A stretch of 64,000 bases of DNA from Neorhizobium galegae bv. orientalis str. HAMBI 540 (GTDB taxonomy: Bacteria; Pseudomonadota; Alphaproteobacteria; Rhizobiales; Rhizobiaceae), in the NCBI RefSeq assembly GCF_000731315.1, contig NZ_HG938353.1, positions 1,922,001 through 1,986,000 of the forward strand, given 5' to 3'. Made by a program: the position numbers and the translations under genes. Numbering within the stretch: position 1 is the first letter of the stretch; every line of letters begins with the position of its first letter. The notes under the pieces are model-generated. The model ran no database searches. It had not been told where the DNA came from and worked only from the letters and a program-made list of their open reading frames with translations. Positions 52,727 to 61,577 of the stretch are shown here, in pieces.

Positions 52727-53011
52727 TCAGCCCTTGGCCGCCTTCAGCTCGTCGATCTTGGCACACAGGTTCTTCAGGACGAAGTACTCTTCGGTCGAAA
52801 CCTTGCCCTCGTTGACTTCCTGGGTCCACTGTTCCAGCGGAATCTTGATCCCGAATTCCTTGTCGATGGCGAACACGATATCCAGGAAGTCCAGGCTATC
52901 GATGCCCAGGTCATCGATCGTGTGACTTTCCGGCGTGATCGTCTCGCGATCGATTTCGCTGGTCTCAGCGATGATGTCGGCAACTTTATCGAATGTAGCT
53001 GTCACGCCCAT
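52727..53011 (-). CDS. acpXL: Acyl carrier protein AcpXL for very-long-chain lipid A acyl group
   Basis: 94 residues, strongly acidic. The phosphopantetheine serine is Ser39 in [15 protein letters not shown]. The extra sequence [20 protein letters not shown] distinguishes AcpXL from the 78-residue housekeeping AcpP. It carries the growing 27-hydroxyoctacosanoyl chain until LpxXL transfers it. It is the first gene of the six-gene minus-strand cluster. No clear consensus promoter was found in the 117 bp upstream. Confidence 0.95.
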   Translation of the reverse strand: MGVTATFDKVADIIAETSEIDRETITPESHTIDDLGIDSLDFLDIVFAIDKEFGIKIPLEQWTQEVNEGKVSTEEYFVLKNLCAKIDELKAAKG

Positions 53012-53128
53012 GTCCTTTGTCGAATATCCAAATCAAGGTTCCACATAGGGAAATCGATCACAAATGCCAATGGCCTCGTGTTCCCGCGTGAAAATTTGCA
53101 CCGGAACTGTTGCCTAAACAGCGATCGC

Positions 53129-54100
53129 CTAGGCACCGGAGGCCCGGCTCTCGACCAGCGCGGTGCGGATCACCTCGAGAACCTCGCCCGATCGGACGTC
53201 GGTGCACACCCACTGGCTCGGCTGGCCGTCCCAGGCCGTGCCGACGAACTTGCGGCCGCTGTCGGGGGCCTGGATCGTTTCGCCGTCGGCAATGCCGCCG
53301 CAGACGACCCTCACCGCGCCGCTGCGGAGAATGAAGAGGTCCGGTCGCACCAGATAGACGCAGGCCGTGCTGTCATGCACCGCCATGCCGGCGATGCCCA
53401 CCCGGCTCTTGTAGAATTCGATGTAATATTGCGACAGGTCGGAGAGCAATTGCACCGCCTTTTCGCCCGACTTGGCCATGTCGGCAAGATACTCCCCCGT
53501 CATGATCGTCTTCAGCGTCACATCGAGCCCGACGATGGTGACCTTCCAGGGCGTGGTGAAGATGATGTCGGCGGCTTCCGGATCGCCATGGATATTGGCT
53601 TCCGCTGCCGGCGTGACGTTGCCGTTCACATCGAAGGCGCCGCCCATGACGATGACTTCCTTGACGAGGCCGGCAAAATCCGGATCAGCCTGCAGCGCCA
53701 GCGCCAGGTTTGTCATGCGGCCGACGGCGATCAGCGTCACTTCGCCCGGATTGTCGCGGACGGTATCGATGATGAACTGGTAGGCGGGACGCGGATCGAG
53801 CGGCCAGTCGATCGTGTCCGGCAGGCCGATATTGCCAAGACCGTCGAGCCCGTGCACGACGGAAGCGGCGCGATCGTCGCTTCGCAGCGGATCGATCGTC
53901 CTGTCGGCGCCTCTGGCGATCGGCGCGGAAATTCCCCATTCCTGATGCAGAAACTGCGCATTGCGAGTGGTCAGATCAAGCGACACATTGCCGAAAACGG
54001 TCGTGACGCCAATCAGGTCGACTTCAGGATGCCGGTGCAGAAAGAGCAGCGCCATCGCATCGTCAACGCCGGGGTCCGTATCGAAAATGACCTTGTGCAT
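53129..54100 (-). CDS. Inosine-uridine preferring nucleoside hydrolase
   Basis: 323 residues. The calcium-binding aspartate cluster FDTDPGVDDAMALLF starts at residue 6 and the family pattern continues with GNVSLDLTTRNAQFL, VIVMGGAFDVNGNVTPAAEA with the Asn/Glu contacts, and HDSTACVYLVRPDLF with the C-terminal Asp. It cleaves the N-glycosidic bond of ribonucleosides for salvage. AGGAAAG precedes the ATG at 54100; the frame is open upstream but not family-like. No transporter partner is adjacent. Confidence 0.9.
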   Translation of the reverse strand: MHKVIFDTDPGVDDAMALLFLHRHPEVDLIGVTTVFGNVSLDLTTRNAQFLHQEWGISAPIARGADRTIDPLRSDDRAASVVHGLDGLGNIGLPDTIDWPLDPRPAYQFIIDTVRDNPGEVTLIAVGRMTNLALALQADPDFAGLVKEVIVMGGAFDVNGNVTPAAEANIHGDPEAADIIFTTPWKVTIVGLDVTLKTIMTGEYLADMAKSGEKAVQLLSDLSQYYIEFYKSRVGIAGMAVHDSTACVYLVRPDLFILRSGAVRVVCGGIADGETIQAPDSGRKFVGTAWDGQPSQWVCTDVRSGEVLEVIRTALVESRASGA

Positions 54101-54277
54101 GTGCTTTCCTCGTTCGGCTCTTCGAAAGCCGCGCACAATAACGCCAAACCAATGATGCGCAATCCCGGAAGCAACATGGCTGGAGTTCTGCTGGAGGCGG
54201 TTGCAGTCATCGCGGTTCGATGCGAGAAGCACGCCGCACCCGTCCGGATGCGCCTCCCCTGACAGAGTCTCCTCCCC

Positions 54278-55063
54278 TTGACCGACCTCGCATTCCAATT
54301 CCTCTTCCTGCTGTTTCTTGCCGCGATTTTTGCTGGTTTCGTCGATTCGATTGCCGGCGGTGGCGGGCTCATCACCATTCCGGTCATGCTGATCGCCGGC
54401 ATTCCGCCGCTCGAATCGCTCGCCACCAACAAGCTGCAATCGCAGTTCGGGTCGGCATCCGCGACGATTGCCTATGCGCGGCGGGGTCACGTGAACTTGA
54501 AAAGCCAGTTGCCGATGGCGCTGATGTCGCTGATCGGCGGGGCCGTCGGCGCCGCCCTCGCCTCGCTGGTGCCGGCCGGCTGGCTTGCCGCGGCAATCCC
54601 CTTCCTGCTGATCGCCATCGCGCTGTTCTTTACCATCAAGCCCAATCTCAACGATGCCGACAGTCACCGCCGGGTGACGCCTTTCGTGTTCGGCGTGACG
54701 ATCGTCCCGTTGGTCGGCCTCTACGACGGCATATTCGGACCTGGTGCCGGCTCATTCTACATGCTGGGTTTCGTGCTGCTCGCGGGCTTTGGCATGCTGA
54801 AGGCGACCGCCCATACCAAACTCATCAATCTCGGCTCGAATTTCGGCTCGTTCCTGGTCTTTGCGGCAACCGGGTCGGTGCTTTGGAAGATCGGCCTGAT
54901 CATGGGCGTCGGCCAGTTCCTCGGCGCCCAGGTGGGTTCGCGGCTTGCCATGAAGAACGGCGCGAAGCTAATCAAGCCGCTGCTCGTCATCTCCTGCCTG
55001 GCGCTCGCCCTGAAGCTGCTCGCCGATCCGACCCATCCGGTGCGCGTCTGGCTCGGCTTCTAA
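54278..55063 (+). CDS. TSUP (TauE/SafE) family membrane permease
   Basis: 261 residues with about eight helices. The family signature [20 protein letters not shown] is near the N-terminus and its repeat [20 protein letters not shown] near 150. Members move sulfite, sulfonates or other organic anions outward. The start is the TTG at 54278; no ATG or GTG fits better and the ribosome site is weak. The end overlaps cobP convergently by four bases. Confidence 0.87.
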   Translation: MTDLAFQFLFLLFLAAIFAGFVDSIAGGGGLITIPVMLIAGIPPLESLATNKLQSQFGSASATIAYARRGHVNLKSQLPMALMSLIGGAVGAALASLVPAGWLAAAIPFLLIAIALFFTIKPNLNDADSHRRVTPFVFGVTIVPLVGLYDGIFGPGAGSFYMLGFVLLAGFGMLKATAHTKLINLGSNFGSFLVFAATGSVLWKIGLIMGVGQFLGAQVGSRLAMKNGAKLIKPLLVISCLALALKLLADPTHPVRVWLGF

Positions 55064-55581
55064 CCCTTCATCCTCAGCGGCAGACCGGCGGCGACGAAGA
55101 AGACCTCGTCGGCGGATGCCGCGATCCGCTGATGCAGCCTTCCGGCATGGTCTCTGAATTCCCGCGCCATTTTGTTGTCCGGCACGATGCCAAGGCCGAC
55201 CTCGTTGGAGACCAGAACCAGTTTCGCTGAGAGGCTTTCGAACTGCCGCACGAATGCGGCGGCGGCAGTGTCGATATCACGCTCTTCCATCATCAGGTTA
55301 GTGAGCCAGAGCGTCAGGCAATCGACGAGGATGACCCTCCCCGGCGCATCGATGTCGGTCAGTCTCTCCATCAGATCGAGCGGCACTTCGTGCGTGGTCC
55401 AGTTGTCTCCGCGATCGGCGCGGTGGCAGGCGATGCGCTCGTGCATCTCGTCGTCATAGGCACGGCCGGTGGCGATATAGTGCCGTTCCAGGCCGCTCTC
55501 CTTGGCAAGCCTTTCGGAAAAGCCGGATTTGCCCGAACGTGCTCCACCGAGGACGAGGGTGATATGACCGTTGCGTATCAT
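55060..55581 (-). CDS. cobP: Bifunctional adenosylcobinamide kinase / cobinamide-phosphate guanylyltransferase
   Basis: 173 residues. P-loop [20 protein letters not shown], then [22 protein letters not shown] with the guanylylated His, and [20 protein letters not shown] near the C-terminus, all CobU/CobP hallmarks. It activates adenosylcobinamide for lower-ligand attachment in B12 synthesis. Other cob genes are not in the window. I looked for a cobalamin riboswitch upstream and did not find one. B12 supply is relevant to the nearby mttB-type enzyme. Confidence 0.93.
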   Translation of the reverse strand: MIRNGHITLVLGGARSGKSGFSERLAKESGLERHYIATGRAYDDEMHERIACHRADRGDNWTTHEVPLDLMERLTDIDAPGRVILVDCLTLWLTNLMMEERDIDTAAAAFVRQFESLSAKLVLVSNEVGLGIVPDNKMAREFRDHAGRLHQRIAASADEVFFVAAGLPLRMKG

Positions 55582-56383
55582 GGAGAAAATGGCCTGAACC
55601 AGAGGGGACCGGACGATTCGTAGACAAGAGGCGTCCGGCCCTGTTGGTGATGATGTCTCTGGTTTAGCATTACCGGTAAATGGTGCCGCTAGAAAGCACG
55701 GGTGTCAACCGATACCCGCTTGCCGTATTCGAGCCTCACCGACGAAAGGCCTCGGCTGACCGGGTTCGGCCAGCCGATTTTGGCCGCAAATCCACGCAGG
55801 TGCCAAAAGGCCCACGGACAGTATGACAATCGCGAATTCTACAACAATCGGAAGATGAGGCGTCCGCGGGCCAATAAAGCAGGCCCGCCATCGGACAGCG
55901 AGGGCAACCGGTACGCACTACCTGATCCGGCGCCAGGCGCGAGCTAACCGCCCGCATTAAAAGCAATAACGCGACATTCTTACCGGATGGTTAGTGAACT
56001 CCAGAAGTCGCACGATTTTCTCATTTTCCGTCATGGTTCCTGAAATACGCGGTGAATAAGGGAGCTTGTCGTCCACAGGCAGCCTATTCGGGCGAAATTG
56101 CTTCGCTGCCGATACTAGGCTCTTCAATCGAAAATGAGGATTTTCCCGGGGCTCGAACAGATGACCCACCCAAGCAACGCCCATCCGAGAATGTTGATTT
56201 CCGACGAGGAAATCGTACCGTGATTTCGAGCTGACATATAAATGCGCGGTATCTGTGAAAAGCTGCCGCGACCGCGAAGAGAACAGTTGCGCCACGGACG
56301 ACAAAGGCTGCCTCCATCGGCTGACCACCCTCTTGCGCTCTGCTGAAGTCAACACTGAAAGGAAACGGCCGGGAGGTCTCAAA
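55582..56383. other. 802-bp stretch without a convincing gene
   Basis: Several short open frames exist on both strands, none with family resemblance. A palindrome TTACCGGTAA is at 55670-55679 and a 7-bp hairpin (GATTTCC/GGAAATC) at 56196-56214. It may hold a small RNA, regulatory DNA for the betaine-binding-protein gene, or the remains of lost genes. Confidence 0.5.
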
Positions 56384-57379
56384 ATGAAGAAAATCCTCGC
56401 TTCCATGGCCTTCGCCGGCGGTCTTTACGCCTTTGCAGGTTCCGCACATGCTGATTGCGGCTCGATCTCGATCGCCGAAATGAACTGGGCTTCAGCCGGC
56501 GTTGCCGCCAATCTCGACAAGATCATCCTGGAACAGGGTTTCGGCTGCACCGTCGAACTCGTCGCGGGCGACACGCTTCCGACTTTCACCTCCATGAACG
56601 AAAGGGGCCAGCCTGACCTCGCACCGGAGTTCTGGATCAACTCCGTCCGCACGTCCCTCGACAAGGCCGTTGCCGAAGGCCGCCTGGTGATCGGCGCCGA
56701 GATCCTGTCGGATGGAGCCGTCGAGGGCTGGTGGATCCCGAAATTCCTTGCCGACTCGCATCCGGACATCAAGACGGTCCCGCAGGCGCTCGCCCATCCG
56801 GATCTCTTTCCAGCTCCGCAGAAGTCCGCCAGAGGTGCCGTCTACAACTGTCCGTCCGGCTGGAGCTGTCAGATTTCGACCGCGAATCTCTTCACGGCTC
56901 TCGGCGGCAAAGAGAAGAATTTCGACCTGATCGACACCGGCACGGCGGCAGGCCTCGACCAATCGATCGCCGCCGCCTTCGAGAAGAAGACCGGCTGGCT
57001 CGGTTATTACTGGGCGCCGACCGCCTTCCTCGGCAAATACGAGATGGTGAAACTCTCCTTCGGCGTGCCGCATGACAAGGCCGATTGGGACGCCTGCACC
57101 GCTGTTCCCAACTGCCTGAACCCGAAGGTTAACTCTTATCCGACCTCGCAGGCCTTCACCCTGGTGACCAAGCAGTTTGCGCAAAAGGCCGAGGTGGCGA
57201 TGGACTATATCAAGAGGCGCAAGTGGAGCAATGCGACGGTCAACGGCGTGCTCGCCTGGCAGGAAGCCAACAAGAGCACCAACGAGGCTGCCGCCAAACA
57301 TTTCCTCGAAACCAGTCCGGATATCTGGACCAAGTGGCTGGCCCCCGACATCGCCGACAAGATCAAGGCGTCGCTCTGA
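56384..57379 (+). CDS. Glycine betaine/proline-type ABC substrate-binding protein (OpuAC family)
   Basis: 331 residues. Signal peptide KKILASMAFAGGLYAFAGSA, cleavage near AHA-DC. Mature part: SISIAEMNWASAGVAANLDK, EFWINSVRTSLDKAVAEGRL, GAVEGWWIPKFLADSHPDIK and YYWAPTAFLGKYEMVKLSFG. Tryptophans in EFWIN, GWW and YYW suit an aromatic cage for a quaternary amine. GGGAGG precedes the ATG at 56384. No permease or ATPase gene is adjacent, so the partner lies elsewhere or this protein works with another system. The methyltransferase gene for betaine follows. Confidence 0.85.
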   Translation: MKKILASMAFAGGLYAFAGSAHADCGSISIAEMNWASAGVAANLDKIILEQGFGCTVELVAGDTLPTFTSMNERGQPDLAPEFWINSVRTSLDKAVAEGRLVIGAEILSDGAVEGWWIPKFLADSHPDIKTVPQALAHPDLFPAPQKSARGAVYNCPSGWSCQISTANLFTALGGKEKNFDLIDTGTAAGLDQSIAAAFEKKTGWLGYYWAPTAFLGKYEMVKLSFGVPHDKADWDACTAVPNCLNPKVNSYPTSQAFTLVTKQFAQKAEVAMDYIKRRKWSNATVNGVLAWQEANKSTNEAAAKHFLETSPDIWTKWLAPDIADKIKASL

Positions 57380-57448
57380 GCCGGCCATTCGAACGGGCGC
57401 TGCTGGAGCCGCCGGCGTCGCGAAGAGGCGCGCGTGGCCGCGGCTTGA

Positions 57449-57476
57449 AATCATATAAAGATTTCTTTATATGATT
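57449..57476. promoter_or_regulatory. 28-bp palindrome upstream of bmt
   Basis: AATCATATAAAG-ATTT-CTTTATATGATT: perfect 12-bp arms with a 4-base centre, 23 bp before the bmt ATG. It resembles the operators of ArsR-type methionine-cycle regulators (SahR class) of Alphaproteobacteria. No such regulator gene is in the window. Confidence 0.65.
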
Positions 57477-57499
57477 GATCGCTATTGCAAGGAGCGCCC

Positions 57500-58513
57500 A
57501 TGCCGACCGCCAACGCACTGACCGAACTTCTGGCCGAGAAGGGCGTGCTTCTGGCCGACGGCGCGACCGGCACCAATCTCTTCGCCATGGGTCTGGAAGC
57601 CGGTGAAGCGCCAGAACTGTGGAACGAGGTGGCACCTGAGAAGATCGAGAAGCTGCATCAAGATTTCGTCGATGCAGGCGCCGACATCATCCTCACCAAT
57701 TCCTTTGGCGGCACGCGCCAGCGGCTGAAGCTGCACAAGGCGGAAGGCCGGGTGCACGAACTCAACCGGCTTGCCGCCAAGATTGCCCGTAAGGTGGCAG
57801 ACAGAGCAGGCCGCAAGGTGATCGTCGCCGGTTCGGTCGGCCCGACCGGCGAATTGTTCGTTCCGCTCGGAGCCCTGACCCATGAGGATGCGGTCGCCGC
57901 CTTCGCGGAGCAGATCGAGGGCCTGAAGGCCGGCGGCGCCGATATCGCCTGGATCGAGACCATGTCCGCGCCGGAGGAAATCCGCGCAGCGGCTGAAGCA
58001 GCCGTCAAGGTCGGCCTGCCCTATACCTATACCGGCTCCTTCGACACCGCCGGCAGAACGATGATGGGCCTCGATCCCAAGCAGATCCACAGCGTGGCAA
58101 AGGATGTCGGCGAAGGCCCGGTCGCGGCTGGCGCCAATTGCGGCGTCGGCGCCTCCGATATTCTGTCCAGCCTGCTCGACATGACCGCCGCCGATCCTGA
58201 CGCTGTCACCATCGTCAAGGGCAATTGCGGCATCCCGGAATTTCGCGGCTCGGAAATCTTCTATTCCGGCACGCCGCCGCTGATGGCCGAATATGCGCGG
58301 CTTGCCCGCGATGCCGGCGCAAGGATCATCGGCGGTTGCTGCGGCACGTCCTGCGAACACCTGGCCGCCATGCGCTCGGCACTCGACGATTATACCCCTC
58401 GGCCGCGGCCGACGATCGAGGAAATCGTCGACAAGATCGGCCCGCTGCGCAATAAGACCGCCAGCGAATCGGGCGGAGATTCCGGCCGGGAAAGGCGTCG
58501 CCGCCGCGGCTGA
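57500..58513 (+). CDS. bmt: Betaine-homocysteine S-methyltransferase family enzyme
   Basis: 337 residues, Pfam S-methyl_trans TIM barrel. Start LLADGATGTNLFAMGLEAGE, ILTNSFGGTRQRLKLH, and the zinc-ligand cysteines Cys214 (GANCGVG), Cys280 and Cys281 (GGCCGTSCEH). It methylates homocysteine to methionine, with betaine as likely donor in rhizobia. A basic tail (RERRRRRG) is unusual. AAGGAG precedes the ATG at 57500. The upstream palindrome suggests methionine-cycle control. Confidence 0.9.
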   Translation: MPTANALTELLAEKGVLLADGATGTNLFAMGLEAGEAPELWNEVAPEKIEKLHQDFVDAGADIILTNSFGGTRQRLKLHKAEGRVHELNRLAAKIARKVADRAGRKVIVAGSVGPTGELFVPLGALTHEDAVAAFAEQIEGLKAGGADIAWIETMSAPEEIRAAAEAAVKVGLPYTYTGSFDTAGRTMMGLDPKQIHSVAKDVGEGPVAAGANCGVGASDILSSLLDMTAADPDAVTIVKGNCGIPEFRGSEIFYSGTPPLMAEYARLARDAGARIIGGCCGTSCEHLAAMRSALDDYTPRPRPTIEEIVDKIGPLRNKTASESGGDSGRERRRRRG

Positions 58514-58537
58514 CGCGTGAGGCTGAAGGATAGAGAC

Positions 58538-58882
58538 ATGGCAAACATATCCCCGATCGGCAGCCGGGAAACGGTAGCGGAAAGCCTCGCGAGTTTCTCA
58601 ACCGAGAATCAATCCTGGCTGGCGCTGCTGATGGACAATCCGACGTCGGACGACCTGCTGCTCGACGGCCTGCATCTCTATCTCGACCAGGCTTCGGAAG
58701 CGAAGTTCCTGAACTCCCTGAAACTGCAGAAGTGCGGCGAGTGGATCGGCGGCACCGCCCCTACCCGGCTGCAGATCCGGCTGATGGAAGCGGCGAAATC
58801 GAGCCAGCATCCGGCCTATGCCGCCTTTCGCGACGGGTTAACCCGCTCCGGTGGGCTGGAGCGGGCCTATCCCAAGGTTTGA
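58538..58882 (+). CDS. Hypothetical protein downstream of bmt
   Basis: 114 residues, soluble and mostly helical (AESLASFSTENQSWLALLMD, LDGLHLYLDQASEAKFLNSL, LQIRLMEAAKSSQHPAYAAF). No cofactor or catalytic motif is apparent. The gap to bmt is 24 bases and AAGGA lies at a fair distance before the ATG, so it is probably co-transcribed. I do not recognise the family. Confidence 0.6.
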   Translation: MANISPIGSRETVAESLASFSTENQSWLALLMDNPTSDDLLLDGLHLYLDQASEAKFLNSLKLQKCGEWIGGTAPTRLQIRLMEAAKSSQHPAYAAFRDGLTRSGGLERAYPKV

Positions 58883-58892
58883 TTGAGACGGC

Positions 58893-60968
58893 CTAGCGGC
58901 GGTCGAGGGTCTCGGCAAGCCGCACCAGGTCGAGGAACCCGCCGCGATATCCGAACGCATCCTCGCCGCGGGCATTGCGCGCCATGTCGAGGATCAAGCG
59001 GTAGGGATAGGCGTCGAGCGCATCGGTGCCGCGCAGTTTTTGCCCAAAGGCTGCCACCGCTGTCGAGAACCGGACATCCTGAGGTGCTGAGGCGAAGTCG
59101 CGCACTGCATTCATCTCGGTGACCGGCGTGGTGATCAGCTTGCTGCTATCGCCATCCGGCTGCTTGTAGCGGATTTTGACGAAGGCCATTTCGTCGGAGA
59201 CCGCAACCGGCGTGGAGGGCGCGGCCGGGCCGTAGCGTAGCGGGTCGTTGAGCGCCGAGGCACTGCCCTTCGGCGTTACTTCGTAGATCGCCGTAACCGC
59301 ATGACCGGACCCGATATCGCCGGCATCCACCCGGTCATTGTTGAAATCCTCGCGCTTCAGCGCCCGAGTCTCGTAGCCGACCAAACGATACTCCGAGATC
59401 TGCTGCGGATTGAACTCGACCTGGATTTTGACGTCCTTGGCGATCGGGAAAAGCGTCGAACCGGCCTCCTCGACCAGCGCCTTCTGCGCCTCGGCAAGCG
59501 TGTCGATATAGGCCGCGGTGCCGTTACCGTTCTGGGCGAGCGTCTGCATCAGGCTGTCGTTGAGATTGCCTTCGCCGAAACCCAGAACCGACAGGAAGAT
59601 GCCGTCCTTGCGGCGCTGCTCGATAATGCGCTTGAGGTCTTCGTCGCTGGAAGCGCCGACATTGAAATCGCCGTCAGTCGCCAGCATCACCCGGTTGACA
59701 CCGCCCTGGATGAAGGCCTGGCGCGCCAGCCGATAGGCCGCATCGATGCCCTCCGCGCCCGCCGTCGAACCGCCGGGCCGCAGATTGTCGATCGCAGCAA
59801 GAATCTTGTCCCGTTCACGAGCGGACGTCGGCTCCAGCACCGTTCCGGCATTGCCGGCATAGGTGACGATCGACACTCTGTCCTCCGGCTTCAATTTGCC
59901 GACCAGCAGCCGGAAGGCGCTTTTCAAGAGCGGCAGCTTGTCCGGCGCGTTCATCGAGCCCGAGACGTCGATCAGGAAAACGAGATTGGCGGCAGGCTGC
60001 GAGGCCGGCGCGGTCTCGAAGCCCTTGATCGCCACATGCATCAGCCGCGTGCCGGTATTCCACGGAGTGGGCGTAACGGTGACGGTGGTGCGGAACGGCT
60101 CGTCCGCCGTCTGCGACCGAGGCCAGTCATAGGGGAAATAGTTGATCATCTCCTCGACCCGCACGCTATCGGGATTGGGCAGATGCCCCTCCATCAGCGA
60201 GCGCCGCACGAAGGCATAGGAGGCCGTATCGACGTCGACGGAGAAGGTCGAAACCGGATCGGTTGCGACGCTTTTGACCGGATTGGTGTCCGCGTTGGCG
60301 AAACGGTCGCGGCCTTCTTCGAGCGGCGGCAGGATTTCGCGCTCAGTTGGCGCATAACGGGGAGCAGCAGCCATCGGAGCCGCGCGCTCGGCCATGGCCG
60401 GGGGCGCGGGCATCGGAGCAACCGATGGGCTGGGCGCAGCGCTCCGCTTGGCCGCACCGCCATTTGCTTCCTGCTTATTCAGCTGGCGGGCAATATCTGC
60501 GGAGCTAAAATCCCTCTGCTTCGAGGATTGAACCGACGGTGCGGCATCGGCCTTCTGATCGGCTTCCTGCTGCGGTTCAGCCGGCTTCGCGACTGACGGT
60601 ACCGGCACTCTTTCGACCACGGGCTTCGGTGCGTCCATGACTTGCGGCAGCGCAACCTGTCCCGAGCTCGGCAGGTTGCCGCGCGTCAGTTCGAATGTCA
60701 GCAGGGCAGCCGTCGGAATGATCAGCATCGTCGCAAGTGCGGAGCCTGCGAGATAGCGGTGTTGGGTAACCATGCGGATGCTCCAGATCCTATTGAGAAC
60801 GGAGCTTTGACGCTGCCACCAGGAACTTCCTTTGCCGCGCGCTGCATTTTTTTCCGTCTCATCGAAGGCCTGCATGGCAGCGGCAAGCGCGCGGGCGCGT
60901 GCCGCATCGGAAACGCGAGGCGCCGGGGCCAAATTGCCGAGCTGGTGGAATTCGTCCGTCATGGTCAA
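58893..60968 (-). CDS. Membrane-anchored VWA domain protein, possible anti-sigma factor
   Basis: 691 residues. N-terminal cytoplasmic part (1-70, with DEFHQLGNLAPAPRVSDAAR), one membrane helix (about 72-93), a Pro/Ala-rich stretch to about 210, then a YfbK-type von Willebrand A domain with the complete MIDAS start DVSGS at 334-338, TATDGDFNVG-like ATDGDFN, and a C-terminal DUF3520 region. The start overlaps the ECF sigma gene stop (ATGA). The layout cytoplasmic helix, membrane span, periplasmic domain is that of an anti-sigma factor; this role is inferred. E. coli YfbK is a lipoprotein without the cytoplasmic part. Confidence 0.88.
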   Translation of the reverse strand: MTMTDEFHQLGNLAPAPRVSDAARARALAAAMQAFDETEKNAARGKGSSWWQRQSSVLNRIWSIRMVTQHRYLAGSALATMLIIPTAALLTFELTRGNLPSSGQVALPQVMDAPKPVVERVPVPSVAKPAEPQQEADQKADAAPSVQSSKQRDFSSADIARQLNKQEANGGAAKRSAAPSPSVAPMPAPPAMAERAAPMAAAPRYAPTEREILPPLEEGRDRFANADTNPVKSVATDPVSTFSVDVDTASYAFVRRSLMEGHLPNPDSVRVEEMINYFPYDWPRSQTADEPFRTTVTVTPTPWNTGTRLMHVAIKGFETAPASQPAANLVFLIDVSGSMNAPDKLPLLKSAFRLLVGKLKPEDRVSIVTYAGNAGTVLEPTSARERDKILAAIDNLRPGGSTAGAEGIDAAYRLARQAFIQGGVNRVMLATDGDFNVGASSDEDLKRIIEQRRKDGIFLSVLGFGEGNLNDSLMQTLAQNGNGTAAYIDTLAEAQKALVEEAGSTLFPIAKDVKIQVEFNPQQISEYRLVGYETRALKREDFNNDRVDAGDIGSGHAVTAIYEVTPKGSASALNDPLRYGPAAPSTPVAVSDEMAFVKIRYKQPDGDSSKLITTPVTEMNAVRDFASAPQDVRFSTAVAAFGQKLRGTDALDAYPYRLILDMARNARGEDAFGYRGGFLDLVRLAETLDRR

Positions 60969-61492
60969 ACCGCCTCCTTCTTCAGAAGGTCCTTCAATCG
61001 TTTACGCGCCTCGTGCAGATGCCAGGAGACCGTGTTTTCGCTACAGTCGAGAATGCCCGCCGCAGCCGCGTGTGAGAGCCCTTCGCTATGAACCAGCAGG
61101 ACCGCATCCCGCTGTTTTTCCGGCAGACGGCGCACCGCCGCCCATAGCCAGTCGCCGCGATCGTCCTCCTCCGGCTCCAGATGCGAAAAGAAGATCGGGT
61201 CGTTTGCAAGCCGGTCCTGGTCCCGTCGCCGGCGGGAGGACTGGCGCTGATGGTCGCGCACCGCGTTCAGTGTCAGCGTGTAGAGCCAGGTGCGGAACGC
61301 CGACTGTCCTTTGAAGCTGCGGATAGCCTTGCCCAGCCGGATGCAGACGTCCTGGGCGATGTCTTCCGCATCGCTTTCCGAGCCGCACCAGCGCCAAGCG
61401 ACGGCATGAATAAAATCGTAATGCGCCGCGACGAGCGCTGAAAACGCATTGCGGTCGCCCTGGCATGCCTTATCGAGGATTTCCGCGCTCAC
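60965..61492 (-). CDS. ECF-type RNA polymerase sigma factor
   Basis: 175 residues. Region 2: ALVAAHYDFIHAVAWRWCGS, DAEDIAQDVCIRLGKAIRSF, FRTWLYTLTLNAVRDHQR. Region 4: AVRRLPEKQRDAVLLVHSEG, LSHAAAAGILDCSENTVSWH. This is a standard two-region ECF sigma. It is coupled to the VWA protein by ATGA. Upstream at 61548-61527 (minus strand) GGAAT then CGTC could be its own promoter, but the 13-base spacing is short. Confidence 0.92.
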   Translation of the reverse strand: MSAEILDKACQGDRNAFSALVAAHYDFIHAVAWRWCGSESDAEDIAQDVCIRLGKAIRSFKGQSAFRTWLYTLTLNAVRDHQRQSSRRRRDQDRLANDPIFFSHLEPEEDDRGDWLWAAVRRLPEKQRDAVLLVHSEGLSHAAAAGILDCSENTVSWHLHEARKRLKDLLKKEAV

Positions 61493-61547
61493 TTGCCCGC
61501 CCGCTTTTCCGTCGCTTAAGAACTTAGACGTTTCGTTCAGGAAATTC

Positions 61548-61563
61548 CTTGGGGTATCCCAAG
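61548..61563. terminator. Short hairpin between Fe-S protein and sigma factor genes
   Basis: CTTGGG-GTAT-CCCAAG, perfect 6-bp arms, 15 bases past the Fe-S gene stop. On the minus strand it precedes the sigma gene. A run of A/T follows on the upstream side only. It may end the Fe-S transcript. Confidence 0.35.
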
Positions 61564-61577
61564 AAAAAATTTTAAGC

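Noticed and set aside
55582-55720. Cobalamin riboswitch upstream of cobP
   Set aside because: Neither the B12 box with GCCACTG nor the other conserved blocks could be found on the minus strand.
55702-55947. 81-codon plus-strand frame in the gene-poor stretch
   Set aside because: Low-complexity Arg/Pro-rich composition and no ribosome site or resemblance.
55957-56034. 25-codon minus-strand frame starting TENEKIVRLLEFTNHPVR
   Set aside because: Too short to judge, with only a weak purine run close to the ATG and no known family.
61527-61548. Autoregulatory ECF promoter GGAAT-N13-CGTC before the sigma gene
   Set aside because: The spacer is about three bases shorter than the usual 16, so I only mention it in the sigma entry.
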